Assembly (NCBI GenBank): GCA_023053575.1
Contig: JAKZAP010000010.1
Span: 20,272,628 to 20,336,627, forward strand
Direction: 5' to 3'
Length of the DNA stretch: 64,000 nt
Origin: Branchinecta lynchi
Lineage: Eukaryota > Arthropoda > Branchiopoda > Anostraca > Branchinectidae
Each line of letters starts with the position of its first letter. Position 1 is the first letter of the stretch. Both the position numbers and the translations under genes were made by a program. Below the pieces are notes generated by a model. That model was given only the letters and a program-made list of their open reading frames with translations. It ran no database searches and was not told where the DNA came from. Below, in pieces: positions 32,700-45,309 of the stretch.

Positions 32700-32908
32700 T
32701 TCATTGACTTTCACTAGGGCTTGTGATCAGAGGTTGGAAACCCCCCTCCCCTCAAAGTGGTCTTCCAGACGGTTAGAAACTAGCCGGCGCGAAGCGCCTG
32801 GAATTTTCGTACAAACAGTTTTTTTTTTAAACAATCGGTAGAAATGACCATCCAGTCAGTAAAAATACCTTTCCTCCAAAAAACATTTTGGGTAGTGGTG
32901 CCTCTGCT
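32700..32908. repeat. Diverged relative of the 8135-8418 element
   Basis: Carries GGCGCGAAGCGCC, AACAATCGGTAGAAAT, CCATCCAGTCAGTAAAAATACC and ends GTGGTGCCTCTG, in the order of the 8-kb copy. Confidence 0.5.
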
Positions 32909-33470
32909 GGTACTATTAGGGTTTCGGCAATCAAAATGAGTGAGGCGGGATTTTGAATCTACAGACTGTTAAACTTACATACACCTCCTGTATTTATACA
33001 ACCAATAGAAAAAAAAAAAAAAATTGAACAAGAAGTTGCACACGATCGGTAAGCAATCAGCGTCATCTGACTGTAGGCTAAACGATGGATTTTTCAAATC
33101 TGGTTCCAATTTCGCTTTATCTGAAAAATCTGTCGGGCATAGTGACACGAATTTCGCATGCAATTTTTCGCGTGCAAAATCTTACCGGACTGTGTGTGCA
33201 TGCACGTGGCTTGAAGATCAAATTTGGGCTCATGTCGCAGTTTAACTCAGACTAGAAATTTAATTACTCTTTTTGTAGTTAATTGGAGGTAGTTTTCAAT
33301 TACCCTTCAGAAATCTAAGCGGGTATGGCCCACACCCATAGCGACTATGCCTAATGGTCGATTTCTACTTTTTGAGCCTAAAGATTGCAGCCTACTCGTC
33401 AATTTTTTAATATTAACCCAGACCTATCTTCACTGTAAAAACGTTTCTCAGAATAAGGACCTTAAGTTAA

Positions 33471-33584
33471 CTGCAGTATTTGCTAGTGGGTTAATCTTAT
33501 CTCTACTGGATAAGATTAACCCGAATTAGAGATGATCTTATCTCAGTTAGAGACAAGATTAATCCCAGTAGCAACTACTGCAAG
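33471..33584. mobile_element. Miniature TIR element of 114 bp
   Basis: Inverted ends TGCAGTATTTGCTAGTGGGTT and AATCCCAGTAGCAACTACTGCA over about 33 bp, with GATTAATCTTATC-type words between. It is almost only TIR. Confidence 0.65.
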
Positions 33585-33945
33585 ATTTTGTTTTGCCGGC
33601 TTCGCTTGTTCGGGGTGCAAGTGACCCTTCAAGTATTTCATAAACGACTTTTGGGAGGTGACCGACTGTCTTTGAAGCCAAGGGAAATACGGAATGGACA
33701 TCTGGGAATGTTGACGAATGCCGTTAGCTATTTCCGTCAGGATTCAAGATGGTTGTCTTGAATCTACTACGTGACTATAAAGCGATCCCACGGGTTCGCT
33801 TACCAAAAGGCAAGGCGAGAATCGGCCGAGGCTAAGTTCCAACAGTAAGTTCTTGCGCCTTTACAAGTTGCTGAGTTGTCGAGATCGCTTTCGTTCACAG
33901 TCACGTAGTGGATTCACTTTCCACGTCAATGGCTTGAACCAGCGG

Positions 33946-35085
33946 AGCTCCGTTCACATTGACCTCGAGAAGCTTAAGTGGGCATTTCACACATACCTAC
34001 TTTAGAGTCTTAAGTGCACTTAAGCTTCTTACGTGAGACGTAACGTAAGACATTTTTGCTTAACGTAGCCACTTAAGAAAGTTGAAAAACTTTCACTTAA
34101 GACCTTACGTTAAGTTGGAAAATAGATTTTGGTGGGAGTAAATGATCAAGTTTATTTAAGAGAGAGAGTTTCTTTAGCGTACTAAAGTTGAAAGAATATA
34201 AGAAAAGACCCTTGAAAGTAAATGCATTTCAGATGCCAATAATTTAGCAGCCATGCTTCACTGTTGAAATTAAACAAAATGTTTTCAGTAGATAGGTACA
34301 GTCTACTATGACAAACCTCTGATTTTTGGAAATCCATGCCAACCATCGGGTATATCTGGTATTTGGGATAAATGACGTATGTGTGGTATTTGGGAATTGG
34401 GTATTTGTGTATCTTGTATTTGGGATAAATGACATATGACATAGGTTTGGATGGCATGGAACCGTGAGCTGTATTCAGCATTTGATGTTGGGTAGTTTAT
34501 TGTTTTTATATTTTTTGCCTACACCCATTGTTAGTTGATAATATTTATTGTTAGTTGTTTAGTATGGCCCGAGCTGGCCGTTTTAATAGAATTAAATAAA
34601 TAAATAAATAGCTGGCAAAAAGCATGCGGTTTATTTTGCGGTAAAGATTTTTTTTTTTTACAAAGATTAGGTAATTTTCAAGGCTAAGAATTGATCTACC
34701 TTTTCCGAAACAGATCGTTGTAATCCTAGGATGACTGAACGCAAAATATCTTCGGAACAAACTTGTAGTAACCTGTTTCTAACTAGATGACCCATAGGGT
34801 TTGGACTGAAATTATCCTAATAGTGGGTGGTTTCAGAGGCAGGGTAATCTCCCAGTGTCTTCAGGTTGTCAAATCCCCAACGGGTATCTTGGCCTTTTGC
34901 AGAATAATCTCGACGAAAGTGTTAATTTTCTTTCTTTGATGATGCTAAAGTCAAACATAACGTAGACTGGACTTGGCCCAGTCCGAAGGGGACTCTGTCA
35001 GTGTGAATAGGCTACTTAACGTAATAAACTTAAGCCGTAACTTAAGTACTTAACGTAAGGTTAGTATTCAATGTGAAGGAGGCTC
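33946..35085. mobile_element. DNA element with CTTAACGTAAG palindromes at both ends
   Basis: The left end AGCTCCGTTCACATTGACC and the right end CAATGTGAAGGAGGCT are inverted with mismatches; next to each lie many ACTTAAG and TTAACGTAAG words (33975-34115 and 35010-35070). The middle has a small minisatellite (34340-34440) and no transposase. Confidence 0.55.
34340..34440. repeat. Minisatellite, TATTTGGGATAAATGAC units
   Basis: TATTTGGGATAAATGACGTAT and TATTTGGGATAAATGACATAT flank shorter GTATTTGGGAATTGGGTATT words. About four worn repeats. Confidence 0.6.
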
Positions 35086-35197
35086 AAACAGCTCTGTAAG
35101 CGAGAACTCCGGCGCATGAACCTGAACTAGCTAAGCTTTCCATGTCGTCAGCATCTCCCTCATACCGGAGCCTTGATTATCTAGAAATTTGACCGAA

Positions 35198-35581
35198 TAG
35201 GTGCGTTTTTGATCCGAACTCTCCTTGCGATTCTCCTCGTAATTCTCCTATTTCGCATTTTTTTACTATTCACATCAAGCGAATTCTCCTTTTCTTGTGT
35301 TTTTGTCAGAATTGAGAACCAGGGAAAGACTCACGATTCTGCAGAATCGAAAAGTTGCTCCGATGGTGAATTCTCGATTCTCATGTCTCCGTTCTCCTCC
35401 CTAATTGGTCAACAGAGTGCGGGTGCAGAATATACATAAACGCGTATACCGGGTTGCGGACCAGCTGCCAAATTAGTCTTTTTGTCAAAAGCGAGAATTG
35501 AGAAGCCAGAGGAGCAAAAACGGTAATTTGTACGAGAATCGAAAATTCATAACGGAGAATTCGGATCAAAAAATGCAACTA
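35198..35581. mobile_element. TAGTYGCGTTTTT-TIR MITE, ATCCGAA subgroup
   Basis: Ends TAGGTGCGTTTTTGATCCGAA and TTCGGATCAAAAAATGCAACTA. The interior has GAATTCTCC, GATTCTGCAGAATCG and GCAGAATATACATAAACGCG, all shared with 51809-52408. Confidence 0.75.
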
Positions 35582-36359
35582 TTAAAGCAGCAAGGACAGT
35601 ATATACGATAAAGTTTTATAAAATAGGCGAAGAATAAAGATATTTAGAATGGTACGCGTTATCGTTTCATAAGGTCTCGTTTTCTAACTCTTGCAATCCC
35701 GAAGTATCTCAACCTTCGACGGAAAATCGTAGATTTCCCAGCGCAGAAGAATTCAAACTTCGTTCGGCGCATTGTGTTTTCAGGCTTGAGTTCCAAATTT
35801 TCAAGAAAGTGCATTTTTTGGCAGTTATTGCAGTATACAGATTGTTCTCTTCAACTTTACACCCTTTATTACGTGGCTGCATGATGTCAGAGAGTTTTAT
35901 GTTCCTCTGGTATTTTTTAACTGCGTTGTGATGGGTTAAATTTCATCTCGAAAAGAATGCTGATCTACGAAATGTCTCTAAGATTTGAGGAAGCAACTTT
36001 CAGGAGGTAAGGGATCGCTTTGCCTATGGGGTGTTGCAGATGGGACAGTTGCTGATGTTTGTTGATTCGTTCAAGTACAGGATCACTTGGTATTTCCGTC
36101 ATGCTTTCAATCTAGTAATAACAATCTCAAACTTTCAATGTCCCTGTGAGACTTCGCAGTTGTACAAAAATGATAGGAATACCTTGAAAGAAAGATTGTT
36201 TCTTTTCTTTTCCCAATATTTTTCCTTCTGACCTATCTTGAGGGTATTCCCAGATTAGTAAAAATACAATAACAGCTCCAATACTTGAGCTGACACGTAT
36301 TTCCGTCATCGCAGATCTTCTTACTGAAAATTTGTATTTCTTGTTAGAATACTATTATC

Positions 36360-36632
36360 CAGTCTACCACAAATCCCTGATTTCTGGATACCCTACGCCA
36401 GATGCTGGGTATATAATAATATAGCAATTGGCATAGCCCTATGCCAAATGTCGGATACATGTTGGTAACCTAACCTTGACCTACCTCAATATAAAGTAGT
36501 TTTTGATTGGTTAATTTTTTAGGTTCACTAAAATCATCAATATTGTTTTCGGGTTACAGTATCCAGCACCTGGCATAGTGTATCCAGTGTTGGGCATAGG
36601 GTATCGAAAATTCAGGGGTTTGTGGTTGACTG
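36360..36632. mobile_element. CAGTCWACCACAAA-TIR MITE, hAT-like
   Basis: Inverted ends of about 45 bp: CAGTCTACCACAAATCCCTG and CAGGGGTTTGTGGTTGACTG. CAG termini and flanking octamers CTATTATC / CTCTCATC (six of eight equal) suggest the hAT superfamily. The interior repeats GGCATAG and TATCCAG words. Confidence 0.7.
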
Positions 36633-37814
36633 CTCTCATCCCATTGGCTACTTAAAAGTCTTGAACCTGATTGGCTGGTTTTCATCTTTATTATACCTCA
36701 ACAGCAACATTTCCAGCATCATCATCAGCACCATTTGCTTACCAGTTACATTGGGCACATGTACAGAATTAAAACCTATGCAAATAGAGTGTGATCCTGT
36801 ATCTCGGATTCACTTTTACTCCAAAACTGAGTGATGAATTGAACGTAGCAGCCCTGTCCAGGTCTTTGTGTGCCTGTGCCAATGTTCTAATTTGTAGACT
36901 TGGTAGGTGTGATGCTCCTGTAAGATCTTTTCCTTTTGAGCTTACTGTACACAACTCCATAGAGTTTACCTCGTGAACAGGCTTATCCTGAAGTGTAAGA
37001 GGTGGTTTCCGTGTCCTCTACAACAATTCTCTAAGGTGGTGCATGGGTTGTCTTGGAATTGTAGTGCTTCAGGCATGTTTGTCAGTGAAGGTCTTCCATC
37101 TTTTGGTGAAGTGAGGTGGGCATCTGCCCTATCACTTCAGACATGAATTCGTCACGTGGAGAATCCTCTCCTTCTTGTGATGGTGAGTTACTATATGCAG
37201 CTAAGTTTGCCAATTTGGCTATCGTGGGGTATCCTACTTTATTGTGGGTTCTCTCCAGGTTGATGTGTTGAATTTTGTTTTATTTATTTGTAGTTTAAAA
37301 TAAAATACTAAATACTTAAATATTTAAAATTAAAATACTTGCCAAAGCGCTTAATTCATATCCAATATACCCAGGTTCAGAAGTTTGAACATTTTTGGGT
37401 TCAGTTTGCCCGTTGAAGCCTACAGGTGAATCTTTTGATTTTGGTTTCTTTGCCTCACTGAATTTTGATTCAAACCAGAAATTAAAGAAGGAGAATCTTA
37501 AAAACTTTGAAGAATTTATGGTAACACAACTTTTCTTAGTTTCATTTTGTGACAGAAGATAGCTGAAATAGTTAGCTGTTCACTGATACCAAATTTGTTT
37601 TTCCCTCTCTGTTTGACTGCTTGTAAGCAAGAAACAAAGCCAGGGTACGGAATACTGAGAGAGGTTTTTACCTCTCTTGTTTTTTTAATTTCTTCTGACC
37701 AGCCTATATTGAACCGTCGAATTACCCAAATCATTATTGGTTGAGAAATTGGTACATAACCTCATTTAACAAGAAATATAGCAACATTCTATACTTCTTA
37801 ATTCTTAACCAGGA

Positions 37815-39010
37815 TTTCAGCCAGGAAAGGCCCAGAAAGAAAAATCCTTTAGTTTATCTCCAAATTGGTGGCTCTGATTTGGCTGAAATTTCCTCCAGAC
37901 ATGCAGGATAGAAGTGCAGAAAGAGCAAACTCATCTTGAAAAAAAATGCAGCCAATCCCCAACATATCAGCTGATCAACGAAAAACCAAGGCTATGTGAA
38001 CCTATTGAATAGTTTTAATCTTGATGTCACAACCTTTTTGTTGACCCTAGAGCATCTGCAGAATTGTACGTCCCTTCTATGTAATCAAATAAGAAAATAA
38101 GATCTACAAAGCAAATTTCAAGAATCACAGACAGGATATTTCCTTTACAAATAAAACAATGAGACCAGGACCAATCAAATGGAAATTTTAATAGGTGTAC
38201 TATGATTTTTAATCCAGGGTAGACATCTTATTGGAAGGGTGCTCAGCTTTTCTGAATCTTTGCAATAGGTTACCTAAACCTTTTGCAGAGCATTTAGGCC
38301 TGAAATCCGAATTACCGGTATAAGAACGAAACGTTGAGAAAATTGGTCGATACTAGATCATTGCAATTGACTAAAGATGCACCAGTCACAAAAAAAAGAA
38401 GAAAAGACCAAGCTAGATCTCATCATAGCATAGTCTCTCACCACCGGCTCTAGGAACTTGAATTTCCTTCAGACGCACAGAAATAAGAAGAGGGATAAAT
38501 CTACTCTCCTTCTTATAAAGAACAGCCATGTTCGTGCTTTTGAACTGGTAGAGATTGTGACTGTCACTGACTATTCGTGTACACTCACCCATTGGACGTA
38601 CATAAAGGTGGTAAATATGAGGAAGCTGCTATTGCGCTCTTTTAGTCGCTGACTCCAAGAACATAACCGCTTGTGTTTTTTTAAAGTTTAACGAGCCACA
38701 CATGTGAAGTTTTTCCGGAACAACAAAATGCTTTTACCAGAAAGGGCCTAAAAGCTTCAGGTTTAAAAAAATCTGTAGCTTATCTCCAAAGTAGTGGCTC
38801 TGATTTAGCTAAAATTTCTACCAGACATGGAGGATACCAATGCAGATAGGGCACTGTTAAAAAGCCTTTCGCCTTTTGGAGTTGATATAATCCTACTCTA
38901 CGATCCCAATCTTTTTATTCTTTCAGTTTAATTACTCAAAACTTACTCAATTTACTTAAACAACGATATTTGCAAAGCAGCTTTCAAAAATCATAGACAA
39001 ATTGTTTCAC
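37815..39010 (+). repeat. Direct repeat pair (37815-38170 and 38735-39010)
   Basis: Both carry TTATCTCCAAA, GTGGCTCTGATTT, AAATTTC..CCAGACATG, AGGATA..TGCAGA and later TTTCAA(A/G)AATCA(C/T)AGACA. Diverged about one base in five; no function seen. The rest of 36640-39100 shows no gene. Confidence 0.55.
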
Positions 39011-39407
39011 AATGTACGAACATCAGGGTGTCTTCAAAATAATCTGGAAAGTTCGGATTTTTGGATCAGCTGATCAAACCGACCCCTTTTCGCAGGGAGT
39101 AGTGTAGCAGTTTGACAAACTTTTGAGGCCCGATGTATCTTCTGCCTAGAAAGAAAGAATATATGAAGCATCTATGTGCAGGCTCTACACATCAGGAAGC
39201 TGAAGTGAGAATGTTTCTTGTTATGTCGTCAGAACAGTACCAGACAGCAAGTACGAACTTGGCATGTATTATGTTCACTAGTAATAGTCCCCCCCCCCCT
39301 GTCCATGACCAATATTTGCCTGCCTGGTGTGTCACACTAGTTGCATCCAGTCAACTTGATTGCGCGTTGATAAAGCTTAAGCGACAGAAGCGTGCTTGAA
39401 TATGCAT

Positions 39408-39500
39408 AGAACAAGATCAAAAGTTTCTATGGGATCCCACAAATTTTAATACTTATTGAACTATTTTATCCAGACAATCAGGGCTTTTAGAGATCTGGTC
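39408..39500. repeat. Fragment of the GGGATCCC-bounded element
   Basis: ACAAGATCAAAAGTTTCTATGG then GATCCCACAAAT and CCAGACAATCAGGG: the terminus of copies 2 and 4 without the body. Confidence 0.6.
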
Positions 39501-39865
39501 TTCTTCAGTTTTCTTAAATATTTTACTATTTATCAAACCCGCCATTTGAAAATAAACAAATGACACCGTAGTAATGTGTTTTTGAAAAATTACAGCCAAA
39601 CTAAGCACCTAGTAATCTAGCAGGACTAGAGACTAGGGTCATGTGTGGTCTCAGAATGAATGAAGGAAGTGACAATGTTTTGGGGAAGCACCAATCCGCA
39701 CATTATAGCTGACTAAACCAAATTTCCCAGGTTTGAGTTAATTTGGTCTGGACTAAATCCCAGCCGATTTTCCGAGACAGCCGTTATGGCAAGTAGGGAG
39801 CCAAGGATCAAAATAATAATTTCCATCTAATGCTCCAACTGTTTAGTACAAATAAATTAAACAAG

Positions 39866-42205
39866 AGCTACGAGCTCATATGGCACTTGTTACGAGTAGG
39901 CAGTACAAGAAAGTAGATGAGAACGTGACAAAATACACCCGCCATCCAAAAATGCGGTTCGGAAATAGAAGTAGGATATTCTGTTTAACTCACTTCTGAG
40001 CCTTTCCGGCATCGTCTCGATTATCAAATGCACATGACTGTTCAAACTTCCAAGTTTCAGCCTAATAAATCCACTCGTTTGATCCCTAGACGTGCTACAA
40101 TATTTTCGGTACTTCCTCCATCTCCCCCTACCATGGCCGAATCCGGTTCGGACTAAAAAAATGGATCATCTAAAGAATCTTCTTTTATACCACCTATCAA
40201 GTTTCGGTCGAACCTGAGCATTTTTGGAAATTCTGGTACCCCCCCCCCTCCCCACCAACACCACCAACGTTGTCGGGTCCAGATCCTGGCCCAAAATATG
40301 TCATCTAGAGTATATGCTCTCTCTACGTTCTATGTTCATTTAAACTAATGCACTCGTTTGACCCCTATGCGAGCCTCAAAGTTTCCGGCAATCTCCCTAC
40401 AATTCCCCCCACTGTGGCCGAACAGGACTTGAAAACATAAACGTCAATCTCTTAATTCCCTCTTCCTGTCCATCAAGTTCTACTGAAACTGGAGCATAGC
40501 CTATCTGAAAGTTTCCAGTACCCCCCCCCCCCCCCCCCGCCCTACCTTGGCCGCATCCGGCCCGGGCGCCAAATAACAATCTAGGCCGCATAAACTCGGC
40601 ACTGTCGAACTTGCATCTCATTCGGTCCATTCGTTTGGTTTGTGTGCGTGTCAAAAGTCCCCGCCCCCCCCCCCCCCCAATTCCCCCAACCGTGGTCGCA
40701 TATAGTTCGAACGCATCTTTTACATGTCGAGGCCATCGATTCTCATCACCCATTTCTTTGACCCTAGTTGGTCGTATCCTAGTTTAAATAAATAAGTCAA
40801 TTAAGCCTAATATGCCTGCAAAGTTTCGTTGTCTTAGTACATCTGGAACTATTCTAACTCCCGACTACCGGTATTCCAGGAAATCCCCTCTACCCCCCCC
40901 CCCCCCACGGAGCCCCGAAACCATCTGGCTCCGTCAATTTCGGATCTAGGGCTAATGCCTGTTCTCTCCATTAAATTCAGTCCCTATCCCTCTGCTTTAA
41001 GCGATTCTTGGGTTTTCCGGTCCCTCCCCATCCCCCACAGGTATCGGACCCGACCCGGACTTGACACTGAACATCCGAGGCGATAGCTCTTTCCACCAGA
41101 CAAGTTTCATTCAAATCCGATCACCCGTTCAAAAGTTATGCAGGCCACTAGATTCCGCACTCCCCATCCATCCACTCCCCCCACGATGGTCGGATCGAGG
41201 AAACGGCTGTTCTCAAGTGAACCTGTTCGGGTCCTTGACATACCTGCCAAGTTTCTTTGCCCTAGTACATCAGGAAGTATGCCGAACTCCCGGGATCGCT
41301 AGAAATCCGGACCCCCCAACTCCCCCAGAGTGCCCGGATCCGGTCCGCTTATATCAATGACGTATCTAGGACTTGTTTCATCCCGATCCCTCCACTCTAA
41401 GCGTTTCTCAAGATTTCCGGTTCCCTCCTCCAACTCCTCCCAGTGTCATCGGATCCGGTCAGGATTTATAGTGGGACGTCTGAGACACAATGTCATCCTA
41501 ATATCAAATTTCATCAAGATCCGATCACTCGTTCGCAAGATAAAAATACCTCAAATTTTGGTTTCCCCCTCCCTCCAATCCCCCCTCCCAGATGGTCGGA
41601 TCGGGGAAATGACTATTTACTATTTAATGTGGTCTGCCAATTTTCAGCATCCCAGCACATCAGGAAGCACCCAACTCGCGGGATCACTAGAAATTCGAAC
41701 TTCTCCCCCCCCCCAACTCCCCCAAAGTGAGCGGATCCGTTCCGGTTATATCCATCACGTATCTAGGACTTGTGATTGTTCTTTCCGCCAAGTTTCATCC
41801 AGATCTCTCCACTCTAAGTGTTTTCCAAGATTTCCGGTTTCCCCCTCCAGCTCCCCCCAATGACACCGGATCCGGTCTGGATTTAAAATGGAGCGTCTGA
41901 GACATGACGTCCTTCTGTATATCAAGTTTCATTAAGATCAGATTACCCGTTCGTAAGCTAAAAATATTTAAGTTTTCCTAATTTTTCCGGATTCCCCCTC
42001 CCTCCACTCCCCTCCAGATGGTCGGATCAGGGAAGCGACTATTTCTTATTTAATCTGGTCCAGTCCCTGATATGCATGCCAAGTTTTATCGTCCTGGCTT
42101 ATCTGGAAGTGCCCGAACTACAGAACCGGGACCGACAGACCAACTGACGGACAGAAATTACAATCGCTATATGGCACTTGGCCGAAGGGCAAGTGCCATA
42201 AAAAC
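39866..42205. mobile_element. C-rich compound repeat element bounded by TATGGCACTTG, copy 2
   Basis: Borders ACGAGCTCATATGGCACTTG and TATATGGCACTTGGCCGAAG..AAGTGCCATAAAAA. Inside, three kinds of roughly 135-bp subunit alternate: one with TCCACTCTAAGCG, one with CCGATCACYCGTTCG, one with AGYACATCWGGAAG. The set repeats about every 410 bp in 41000-42160. Many C-runs (such as 40521-40538 and 40662-40678). Confidence 0.75.
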
Positions 42206-43667
42206 CAAGACCAGTGTGGTACTTCTAAACACATGAGAAAAGTAATCAGTTAAGTCTATAATTCTTTGCTAATCAATCGTGGGAAGTTTCATCATCTGGA
42301 AAAGAAGACGTTCTGCGTGTTTTTTTTTCTCAAGCCAAAAAAGCATCACGTCAATCTAAGTCAAAATCTAAATAAACTGGTGGCTTGCGAGTAGTAAGAG
42401 AAGGTAAACAGAATGTCTGGATTAGCTCTTTAATCAATCCAATGATTAATGATCGCTTTAGGAAGAAACTTTCTCATGTCACAAGCGATAATTTTTCCTA
42501 CTTTGACTACTGTTCATTAACAGTTTTATTTAGACGATAAGCACGCACCTGTTTACCGGAATTCGTGTTATAGACCAGTCAGCAATGTTTGGCACTAGGT
42601 AGCTCTAGACAAAGCTTGTTAAATCATGGATCCAATGTAGTAGTGTCGTGGAGCACAACAGTTAATGATCGTTTGTGTTGGACCAATTACAGTAGGCATC
42701 TTGTGTATTGATTGGCCAACTATCACATTTCCAGCAGCTGTATCTGTAAAAAATTTAAATTTTATGGAAAGTGAAAATAGTTAGTTTTCTTATTTTATTT
42801 TGGCAGTTTTCGGTTTCAGTTCACAGACAATTTTCAATCACGGGAATGGCCTGGCTAAAATGTTTTAGAACAATAGGCACTTTCCACTTTATTAGAAATA
42901 TGACAGCTAGAAATCATTATTTTGTGGTCTCCGGAATTGCTGTGGGCAACCTTCTAACAACTGCTTAGAGAAGGACAATCAGGCTATTGTCTTTTGCCTA
43001 GCCTTGTTATGATAATGACCTAATAAGTTAACTAGTATACTCTGATTGACGACCTAGAAATTTCCTTTCAACATTCTGATGTTCAGCCTATGTACTTGAG
43101 ATGGGCAACTCCTCCTGTCAGACGAACGGAGTCTAAAAAACCATGAAGTAACTGAAACATTACAAAGATATATGGTTGGTGGTTTACGATTCTCCAGTAA
43201 TCAGGACAGTAATCTTAGCCCAGTTTTCCTAGGATTTGGACTAAGAGTATGTTATACTGTTACGATGACTGACTATTTAGCCTTCCATGTACCTGTATAA
43301 GATCATGAAATTGCGACCTGGTCCAAATTTTTAGCACTCGGGTTAACCCCGTATTCCTTACAGGCTGCAATTACTTTGAGCTTTCCTATGATCTTACTAG
43401 CGCAAGTTAGACAAAATGTCATCCTTTTTTTTTCCAGAATTGTATTTTCCAAGGCAAAAATACAACTCATCTCCAAATTTCAAGCTAAAATTCAGAAGAA
43501 TTCAGACAATCAAAATGTATCCGGCCGGCCGTGGGGACTCGGTCTTCTTGGACCTAAGTGCTTGGATACAAATTTGGACTAGGTCTTAATTCAGCCTCTT
43601 TTCAGGAGAACCGCCTCCGCCTTTCGTCTTGAACGATGTTTATTAGCAGACGATCCTCTTGCCACTA
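42206..43667. other. No feature recognised
   Basis: A/T-rich sequence without repeat-family members, long frames or convincing splice pairs. Confidence 0.4.
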
Positions 43668-44095
43668 TAGTTGCGTTTTATGTCTCTGGTTCGTGTTCTG
43701 TGTTCACAGTTGTCTGGTTTGGGTAAACAACTGTGTTTTGCTTACGCTGTTCCTTTTTGTCGCTGTTCGGACGAAAACGCAAATTTGGGATCCTGAGCAT
43801 GTCTTAAGCGGAAAATCTGTTAAATTGCAAATTATATTCCAAAACGACGATACTTCAGGATCCTACTTTATCCTCCAAACTTCTGCAATTCTTTCTTTTC
43901 TATCTGTGAATCGCTCTGCAATTTTCTATCTGAACAGCAATAAAACATGCTAGGAGAGCAAAACAGACAGCGGAACAGAGAACACGGAACACAGAACAGC
44001 GTACACAAACGGGAAAATGAGTAACAGCGAGTTCCGTGTTTTGACAAAAAAGGAGAGAAAACAGCGAACAGAAGAGGGACAAAAAACGCAACTTA
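43668..44095. mobile_element. TAGTYGCGTTTTT-TIR MITE, TGTTCTGTGTTC subgroup
   Basis: Ends TAGTTGCGTTTTATGTCTC and GGGACAAAAAACGCAACTTA, 428 bp. GTGTTCTGTGTTC near the left end and GAACACGGAACACAGAAC near the right extend the pairing. Confidence 0.7.
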
Positions 44096-44179
44096 TGTTA
44101 GCCATCGTACACCTGTAAGAAAATAACCTTTATCCCCTGGTTAAGATTTATTGACCCGATGCCTACCGTTAGTTCTGAG

Positions 44180-44420
44180 TGAGGATTCGACAATACGCGG
44201 CGACCGATAGAAGCGGCAGCGGAGCGCTGTATCATTAATGCTAGTATCATGACGCGTAACATAGTGACGTCCGATCGTGACGCACTAGAGCGAGGTCGTG
44301 TTTACTGGCGCAGCACTTTATAGATGCGGAGGTCATTGCGATTCTGAGGGAGGCAGACACGTTTGCCTCCGTGGATCTTTATAGAGGTGAGGTGGGCAGT
44401 CAGGTATCTGTTGGAAGCCA
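44180..44420 (+). promoter_or_regulatory. CpG-dense block, possible promoter and non-coding first exon
   Basis: Many CpG (ACGCGTAACATAGTGACGTC, GATCGTGACGCAC, GAGCGAGGTCGTG) in a CpG-poor neighbourhood, CACTTTATAGATGCGG as a TATA-like site, and GAG|GTGAGG at 44387-44392 as a possible donor. A following acceptor-like GACGGTTTTAG at 44558-44568 opens a short frame. No product recognised. Confidence 0.25.
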
Positions 44421-45204
44421 GTATTGGCTGTGTATTAGTGTTCTAGACTGGGACATATCTGATTATGTCCATTATTGTGGCAAAGGAAACTCGACTCGCT
44501 GAAGGTATTAGACATCTTTGTATCTTGAAATAGCCTTATCACTCTCTACTTTCATTTGACGGTTTTAGAGGCAGAAATTAAAACCAAAGTAGACAAAACT
44601 AACAATGAATTGACATATTACTGCCAGAATTCAGAGACGTGTCCAACAAACATTCCACCTGGGCTATCCCAATACATACCAAGTAAATGTATCTTTCTGT
44701 GGTGGTCATTATGCTGTAAGAGGACAGCTCTGTCCTCTGGGGGAGCAAACCCTGCTCTTAACCAAGTAATTCCTCCATTTGTGACTGACTTTTCCGGCGT
44801 TTCAGCAATTTGAAATTCTACGACTTTCCTACGGAGCACTCCGAAGTGGCAACACAGCCGAAGTCTTGCGAAACAGTGGAAACAGTGCCCAGTTTCCGAG
44901 ACGCGTGAAAATTGGACAAAGAGCTGTAACTCAAATTCAAAAGAATTTCAATGAAAAGAGATTTCGGGTGGAAGTGGGTATTCTAGGGGGGCTGCCAGAG
45001 GGTAGAAATAGCGTAAAAGGTCGCTGATGCTTTAAAACAGTGAGGGTACGCACATTCTAATATTTTATCATTGTCGGCATCATTTCCTCTGTTAGTGTTG
45101 TGTTAGAGTTTGTAGTTTAGTTTGCTCTTCGCTGAAGACAATTGCCGGAAGTGCAGCCGTAATATTGTAATTTATATGTATCCAAAGGAATAGAAAACCG
45201 TGAT

Positions 45205-45305
45205 TTTCGTTTTTTTTTATTGATCAGCTAATTATCCCTCTAGGATGATGTGCGAGGGATAAATGTAAATTCGGATATTTCGGTTGCACTTCCGGCAGAC
45301 CGTCC
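45205..45305. repeat. Dispersed repeat shared with 4975-5072
   Basis: ATTGATCAGCTAATTATCCC, GATGATGTGCGAGGGATAAA, TCGGATATTTCGGTTGCACT, GACCGTCCTCAGCG. Reverse strand CTGAGGA..GAAATATCC. Confidence 0.65.
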
Positions 45306-45309
45306 TCAG

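Noticed and set aside
34182..34481. Minus-strand ORF with repeated IYPKYQIY words
   Set aside because: Product of the small minisatellite at 34340-34440.
41330..41863. 177-codon plus-strand ORF rich in serine and proline
   Set aside because: Lies wholly inside the C-rich higher-order repeat; the repeated SRSLHSKRFSRFP-like words follow the DNA unit.
43636..43953. 105-codon plus-strand ORF with a cysteine-rich hydrophobic start
   Set aside because: Begins outside and runs through the 43668-44095 MITE; no support.
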